Assembly (NCBI RefSeq): GCF_017876295.1 | Contig: NZ_JAGINT010000001.1 | Coordinates: 434,001 to 498,000, forward strand | Direction: 5' to 3' | From: Kribbella aluminosa | GTDB taxonomy: Bacteria > Actinomycetota > Actinomycetes > Propionibacteriales > Kribbellaceae | Length of the DNA stretch: 64,000 nucleotides | Shown here: one piece after another, positions 60,754 through 64,000 of the stretch | How positions within the stretch are numbered: position 1 is the first letter of the stretch | How the letters are laid out: each line of letters opens with the position of its first letter | Position numbers and translations under genes: made by a program | The notes under the pieces: model-generated | The model's database searches: none | Told to the model about the DNA's origin: nothing | The model's input: only the letters and a program-made list of their open reading frames with translations

Positions 60754-61353
60754 ATGAGCCGAACCGCACTGATCGTGATCGACGTCCAGGAATCGTTCCG
60801 GGTCCGCCCGAACTGGCAGCTGGTGAACCACCCCGACATCGCCGGCCGGGTGCAGCGCCTGGTGCGCGCGGCCCGGGAGCGGGACGAATTGGTGGTGTGG
60901 GTGCTGCACACCGAGCCCGGGACCGGCGGCGCCTTCGACCCGGCCGAGGGACATGTCCGGCTCATCGACGGCCTCGAACCGTTGCCGACGGAAAGCGTCA
61001 TCAGGAAAACGTCGCACAACGCCTTCACCACAACGAATCTGCAGCAACTGCTGACGCAGGAAGGCGTTTCCGAAATCGTTGTCTGCGGTATCCGTACCGA
61101 GCAGTGCTGCGAGACCACCGCGCGGGTCGGGTCGGACCTCGGGTACGACGTCGTGTTCGTCACCGAGGCGACTGCGACGATGGCGCTCGCGCACTGGTCG
61201 ATCCGCGAGCAGGCGTCCGTCGAGGAGATCCTCGCCGACCCGCGGACGCTGACCGCGGACCAGGTCACCGAGCGCACCGAGTACGCACTGGCCGGCCGGT
61301 TCGCCACCGTCCGCACCCTCGACGAGCTGACCGCCGTACCCGTGGCATCCTGA
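60754..61353 (+). CDS. Isochorismatase-family cysteine hydrolase
   Basis: The 199-aa enzyme has the Asp-Lys-Cys triad: D10 in IVIDVQES, K85 in IRKTSHNAF and C118 in GIRTEQCCE. Such enzymes hydrolyse amides or vinyl ethers (nicotinamidase, isochorismatase, and others). ATG 60754 precedes MSRTALIVID. The GlxA/AraC regulator gene follows 4 nt after the stop, suggesting a small regulated unit. Confidence 0.92.
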   Translation: MSRTALIVIDVQESFRVRPNWQLVNHPDIAGRVQRLVRAARERDELVVWVLHTEPGTGGAFDPAEGHVRLIDGLEPLPTESVIRKTSHNAFTTTNLQQLLTQEGVSEIVVCGIRTEQCCETTARVGSDLGYDVVFVTEATATMALAHWSIREQASVEEILADPRTLTADQVTERTEYALAGRFATVRTLDELTAVPVAS

Positions 61354-61357
61354 CCAG

Positions 61358-62275
61358 ATGCGACCTACCCGCGTGCTCTTCGTACTGGTGCCGCGGCTCC
61401 ACTTGCTGGATCTGGCCGGGCCGGCGCAGGTGTTCACGACTGCGAACGACTTCGGGTACTCCTACGACGTGTCGTACGTGGCCGAGTCCGACGAGGTCGC
61501 GACCGCGCAGGGCGTGCCGTTGCGGACGCAGTCGGAGTGGCCGGAGCTGGAGCCCGGCGACCTGATCGTCGTGCCGGGGTGGCGGTCGCCGCGGTTGTCG
61601 CCGGAGCCGCCGATCGGGCCGGAGTTCCGGCGTCGGCTGCGGGCGCACCACGATGCCGGCGGAGCGGTCGCCAGTATCTGCTCGGGCGCCGACGCGCTCG
61701 GCTGGGCCGGGCTGCTCGACGGCCGCCGGTTCACCACCCACCACGACCTGACCGACGAGCTGGCCGCCCGCTACCCGCGGGCGACCATCGTCCGGGACGT
61801 GCTGTACGTCGAGGACGATCGCGTGATCACCTCCGCCGGCATCGCCAGCGGTATCGACCTCGCGCTGCACCTGGTCGCGGTCGGCCGCGGCGCGGAGGCG
61901 GCCGCCCGGGTCGCGCGGGAGATGGTCGTGTACGCCCGGCGGAACGGCGACGAGCTGCAGGAGTCGACGATGCTCCGGCACCGCGACCACCTGAGCGACC
62001 TCGCGCACCGCGTCCAGGACGTCATCGACGCCCGGTACGCCGACAGGCTCCCGCTCGCCGAGCTGGCCGGGGACGTCGGCGTCAGCGAACGCACGCTGAC
62101 CCGGATGTTCACCACCGCGACCGGTCTCACGCCGCTGCGCTACCAGCAGCTGCTCCGGGTGGAGCGCGCCGAGCACCTGATCGGCCACGGCAGCACGATC
62201 GAGTCGGCGGCCCGCTCGGTCGGGTTCGAGGACCCGCGGATGCTGCGCCGGTTGCGGTCTCGTGCTTCTGTCTAG
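61358..62275 (+). CDS. GlxA-family transcriptional regulator (DJ-1/PfpI + AraC)
   Basis: The 305-aa protein has a DJ-1/PfpI-like N-terminal domain (VLFVLVPRLHLLDLAGPAQVF, ASICSGADALGWAGLLDGRRFTTH, with a Cys at the elbow). A C-terminal AraC HTH pair (PLAELAGDVGVSERTLTRMF, IESAARSVGFEDPRMLRRL) follows. GlxA regulators sense small metabolites and activate adjacent genes. It follows the isochorismatase-family gene. Confidence 0.92.
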   Translation: MRPTRVLFVLVPRLHLLDLAGPAQVFTTANDFGYSYDVSYVAESDEVATAQGVPLRTQSEWPELEPGDLIVVPGWRSPRLSPEPPIGPEFRRRLRAHHDAGGAVASICSGADALGWAGLLDGRRFTTHHDLTDELAARYPRATIVRDVLYVEDDRVITSAGIASGIDLALHLVAVGRGAEAAARVAREMVVYARRNGDELQESTMLRHRDHLSDLAHRVQDVIDARYADRLPLAELAGDVGVSERTLTRMFTTATGLTPLRYQQLLRVERAEHLIGHGSTIESAARSVGFEDPRMLRRLRSRASV

Positions 62276-62342
62276 ACCAGAACAACTTTTCCCTCGCATC
62301 GGACGTCTACCAGGGACAACTGATCGAACGAGGGGACGAACC

Positions 62343-63002
62343 ATGAAGGTTGCTCGGAGCATCCGTCGAGGGGCGGTCGCGACCGGTGCGGCGACGGCGA
62401 CGCTGGCGGTGGGGCTGAGCCTGCTGGCCACGCAGGGGGCCGGCGCCGCCACCACGACCGCGACGGCGCTGAGCCGTTCGCAGTTGCTGACCGTCGGACA
62501 GGTGAAGCAGGCGGATGCGCGCCGCGCCTGGAGCACGCAGGTTGACAAGGGGCTCCTGCCGTCGACGTACTGCGGTCCGGCATCGACCGAGGGGAAGCAC
62601 GTGGCGGCGCGGATGGCGCGGGGCTTCACCGACGAGATGGACGCGTACGGCGCGCAGTACGTGAGCCAGTACGCGAACCCGGCGTCCGCGCGGGCGGCGT
62701 ACAACTCGGTCATCGCGACGCTGAAGACCTGCACGTACAGCAAGCCGGCGCCGACGCACGCGCGGAAGATCACCGAGAACCGCGTGGTCAAGGGTGCCTC
62801 GGGTGACCTGACCCAGGTGATCCGCTGGTACGACTACCCGAAGCCGAACGACCCCGGCAGCGAGGCCGGCGGCTTTCCGTACGCCGTCACACTGAAGGGC
62901 CGCACCGTGTCGGTCCTCGCCTTCCGCGAGATGGGTCCCGGCGTACCCGCGCCGAACTTCGACAAACTCGCCCGCCAGGCAGCCGCCAAGGTCACCAGTT
63001 GA
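62343..63002 (+). CDS. Secreted protein of unknown function
   Basis: The 219-aa protein has a Sec signal with Ala-rich core (ATGAATATLAVGLSLLATQGAGA). The mature part has two Cys in the centre (STYCGPAS and LKTCTYS) and SVLAFREMGPG near the end. No known domain was recognised. GAGGGG precedes ATG. It ends at a strong terminator (63017-63051). Confidence 0.75.
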   Translation: MKVARSIRRGAVATGAATATLAVGLSLLATQGAGAATTTATALSRSQLLTVGQVKQADARRAWSTQVDKGLLPSTYCGPASTEGKHVAARMARGFTDEMDAYGAQYVSQYANPASARAAYNSVIATLKTCTYSKPAPTHARKITENRVVKGASGDLTQVIRWYDYPKPNDPGSEAGGFPYAVTLKGRTVSVLAFREMGPGVPAPNFDKLARQAAAKVTS

Positions 63003-63016
63003 CGCGCGGGATGTGG

Positions 63017-63051
63017 TTCGGCGGCACGATGGGGGGCATCGTGCCGCCGAA
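63017..63051. terminator. Bidirectional terminator
   Basis: TTCGGCGGCACGAT (63017-63030) pairs exactly with ATCGTGCCGCCGAA (63038-63051) around 7 nt. It lies between convergent genes. Confidence 0.8.
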
Positions 63052-63062
63052 CGGGGGAGGGG

Positions 63063-64000
63063 TCAGGACAGGGGCTGGGCGGACTGGACGAACTGGTTCG
63101 TGTAGGTCTTGGTCAGATCGATCGCCTTGCCCTTGACCGCCGGGTTGAAGGCCGACAGCACGGCCAGGCAGGTCTTCGGCCCGTCGGTGGGCATGATGCC
63201 GGTCGGGTTGTAGATGCCCTTCTCACTGTTCAGCGCCGCGACGTACGCCGGCTTGCCGACACCGGCGTAGTAGTCGGCCGGCATCTTGTCCGCGATGTCG
63301 GCCGCCGAGTGGGACTGGATCCACTTCAGCGTGGCGACGTACGCGTTGACGAGCTTCTGGACGACGTCCTTGTGCGCCTCGACGTAGCTCGTCTGCATGT
63401 AGAGCGAGGTCGCCGGGTACGTCCCGCCGAACGCCTTCTTGGCGCCTTCGGCCGTCCGGGTGTCCTCGATGATGTACGCCGCCTTGTCGGACAGCAACTT
63501 GGACACCGTGGGCTCCGTCGTCATCCCGCAGTCGATCTGCTTGTGTTCCATCGCGGCGATGAACGTGGTGCCGGCCTGGACGCCGATCCGGGTGGTCTGG
63601 GACGGGTCGATGCCGTTCTGGGTGCCGAGGTACTGGGTGAGGAAGTCGGTCGACGACCCCACGTCGGTGATCCCGAGGTGGCGGCCCTTCCAGTCCTTCG
63701 GGCTGCTCACCGTGCCCTTGAGGTCGCTGCGGCAGAGCTCGACCTCACCAGGAACCTGCAGCATCGAGACCACCGCCTCGGCGTACTTGCTGCTGGCCTG
63801 CAGCGCGATCGTGTGGTCGTAGAAGCCACCCGTGCCCTGCACCTTGCCGGCCATCATCTCGGTGGTGGCATCGACGCCGGCGCCTTCGCCGATCAGCACC
63901 ACGTTGACGCCGGCCTTGTCGTAGTAGCCCAGCTGCTTGGCCAGCATGAACGGCAGGTAGATCTGCTTGTCCAGCCCGCCGACCATGATGGTGACCTTCT
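63063..64000 (-). CDS. NitT/TauT-type substrate-binding protein, C-terminal part
   Basis: The frame enters from the window edge (KVTIMVGGLDKQ) and runs to 63063. It has the NMT1/SsuA-like pattern: YLPFMLAKQLGYYDKAGVNVVLIGEGAGVDATTEMMAG, GRHLGITDVGSSTDFLTQYL, DCGMTTEPTVSKLL, KDVVQKLVNAYVATLKWI. It binds a small molecule such as taurine, nitrate or a pyrimidine for an ABC importer. The N-terminus and lipobox lie outside the window. Confidence 0.88.
   Translation of the reverse strand, partial: KVTIMVGGLDKQIYLPFMLAKQLGYYDKAGVNVVLIGEGAGVDATTEMMAGKVQGTGGFYDHTIALQASSKYAEAVVSMLQVPGEVELCRSDLKGTVSSPKDWKGRHLGITDVGSSTDFLTQYLGTQNGIDPSQTTRIGVQAGTTFIAAMEHKQIDCGMTTEPTVSKLLSDKAAYIIEDTRTAEGAKKAFGGTYPATSLYMQTSYVEAHKDVVQKLVNAYVATLKWIQSHSAADIADKMPADYYAGVGKPAYVAALNSEKGIYNPTGIMPTDGPKTCLAVLSAFNPAVKGKAIDLTKTYTNQFVQSAQPLS

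Noticed and set aside
1-64000. tRNA and rRNA genes
   Set aside because: I looked for cloverleaf-like arms with TTCGA loops and for rRNA signatures by eye and found none convincing.

Overview
This is a 64 kb stretch of a high-GC actinobacterial chromosome. The evidence is uniformly GC-rich third codon positions, frequent ATGA/TGATG gene overlaps, GTG/TTG starts, lipobox importers without their own ATPase, a BldN-like sigma factor, a Rex-heme operon and a DUF222/HNH gene. Gene content best fits a mycelial or soil actinomycete; Kribbella or another Propionibacteriales member is an inference. No rRNA, tRNA or CRISPR array was found.

Region 1 (1-19.9 kb) is mostly housekeeping and regulation: the start of an MFS exporter, a GH20 hexosaminidase, a WS/DGAT acyltransferase, an exopolyphosphatase, a TetR-linked HD protein and ABC-2 exporter, proline dehydrogenase and ProC around the P5C node, PPOX/HxlR, and tryptophanyl-tRNA synthetase. 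The trpS gene follows a complete ribosome-mediated attenuator: an 11-codon leader with Trp-Trp, competing hairpins and a terminator. An AcuC-like deacetylase closes the region.

Region 2 (20-36 kb) is a conserved actinobacterial block: a small HTH protein, a 33-aa AURKAIP1/COX24 protein, an NAD epimerase, an acyltransferase, a BldN-like sigma factor, a glutaredoxin-like protein, and rex-hemA-hemC-hemD-hemB. About 5 kb of accessory DNA splits it. This insert carries a BTAD regulator, an IS481-family element with intact inverted repeats and 6-bp target duplication, a tiny secreted peptide, and a methyltransferase with an apparent internal deletion. The rex gene carries a +1 frameshift that joins its frame to hemA.

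Region 3 (36-40.3 kb) is decaying or repetitive: a frameshifted methyltransferase, a 60-bp tandem repeat, a DUF222/HNH gene with repeat tails, and an acyltransferase-like remnant.

Region 4 (40.3-54.1 kb) is a carbohydrate-uptake locus. A leftward operon (LacI regulator, FAD oxidoreductase, binding lipoprotein, two permeases) and a rightward operon (permease with a +1 frameshift, permease, binding lipoprotein, Gfo/Idh/MocA dehydrogenase) flank two large enzymes of unassigned family, one Tat-exported. Palindromic LacI-type operators sit at both promoter regions. Neither importer has an ATPase, so a shared MsiK-like ATPase elsewhere is implied.

Region 5 (54-64 kb) holds an orphan sensor kinase, an aminoglycoside-phosphotransferase-fold protein, a DUF2637-like membrane protein, a cytochrome P450, an exported aldose 1-epimerase, an isochorismatase-family hydrolase with a GlxA/AraC regulator, a small secreted protein, and the end of a NitT/TauT-type binding protein.
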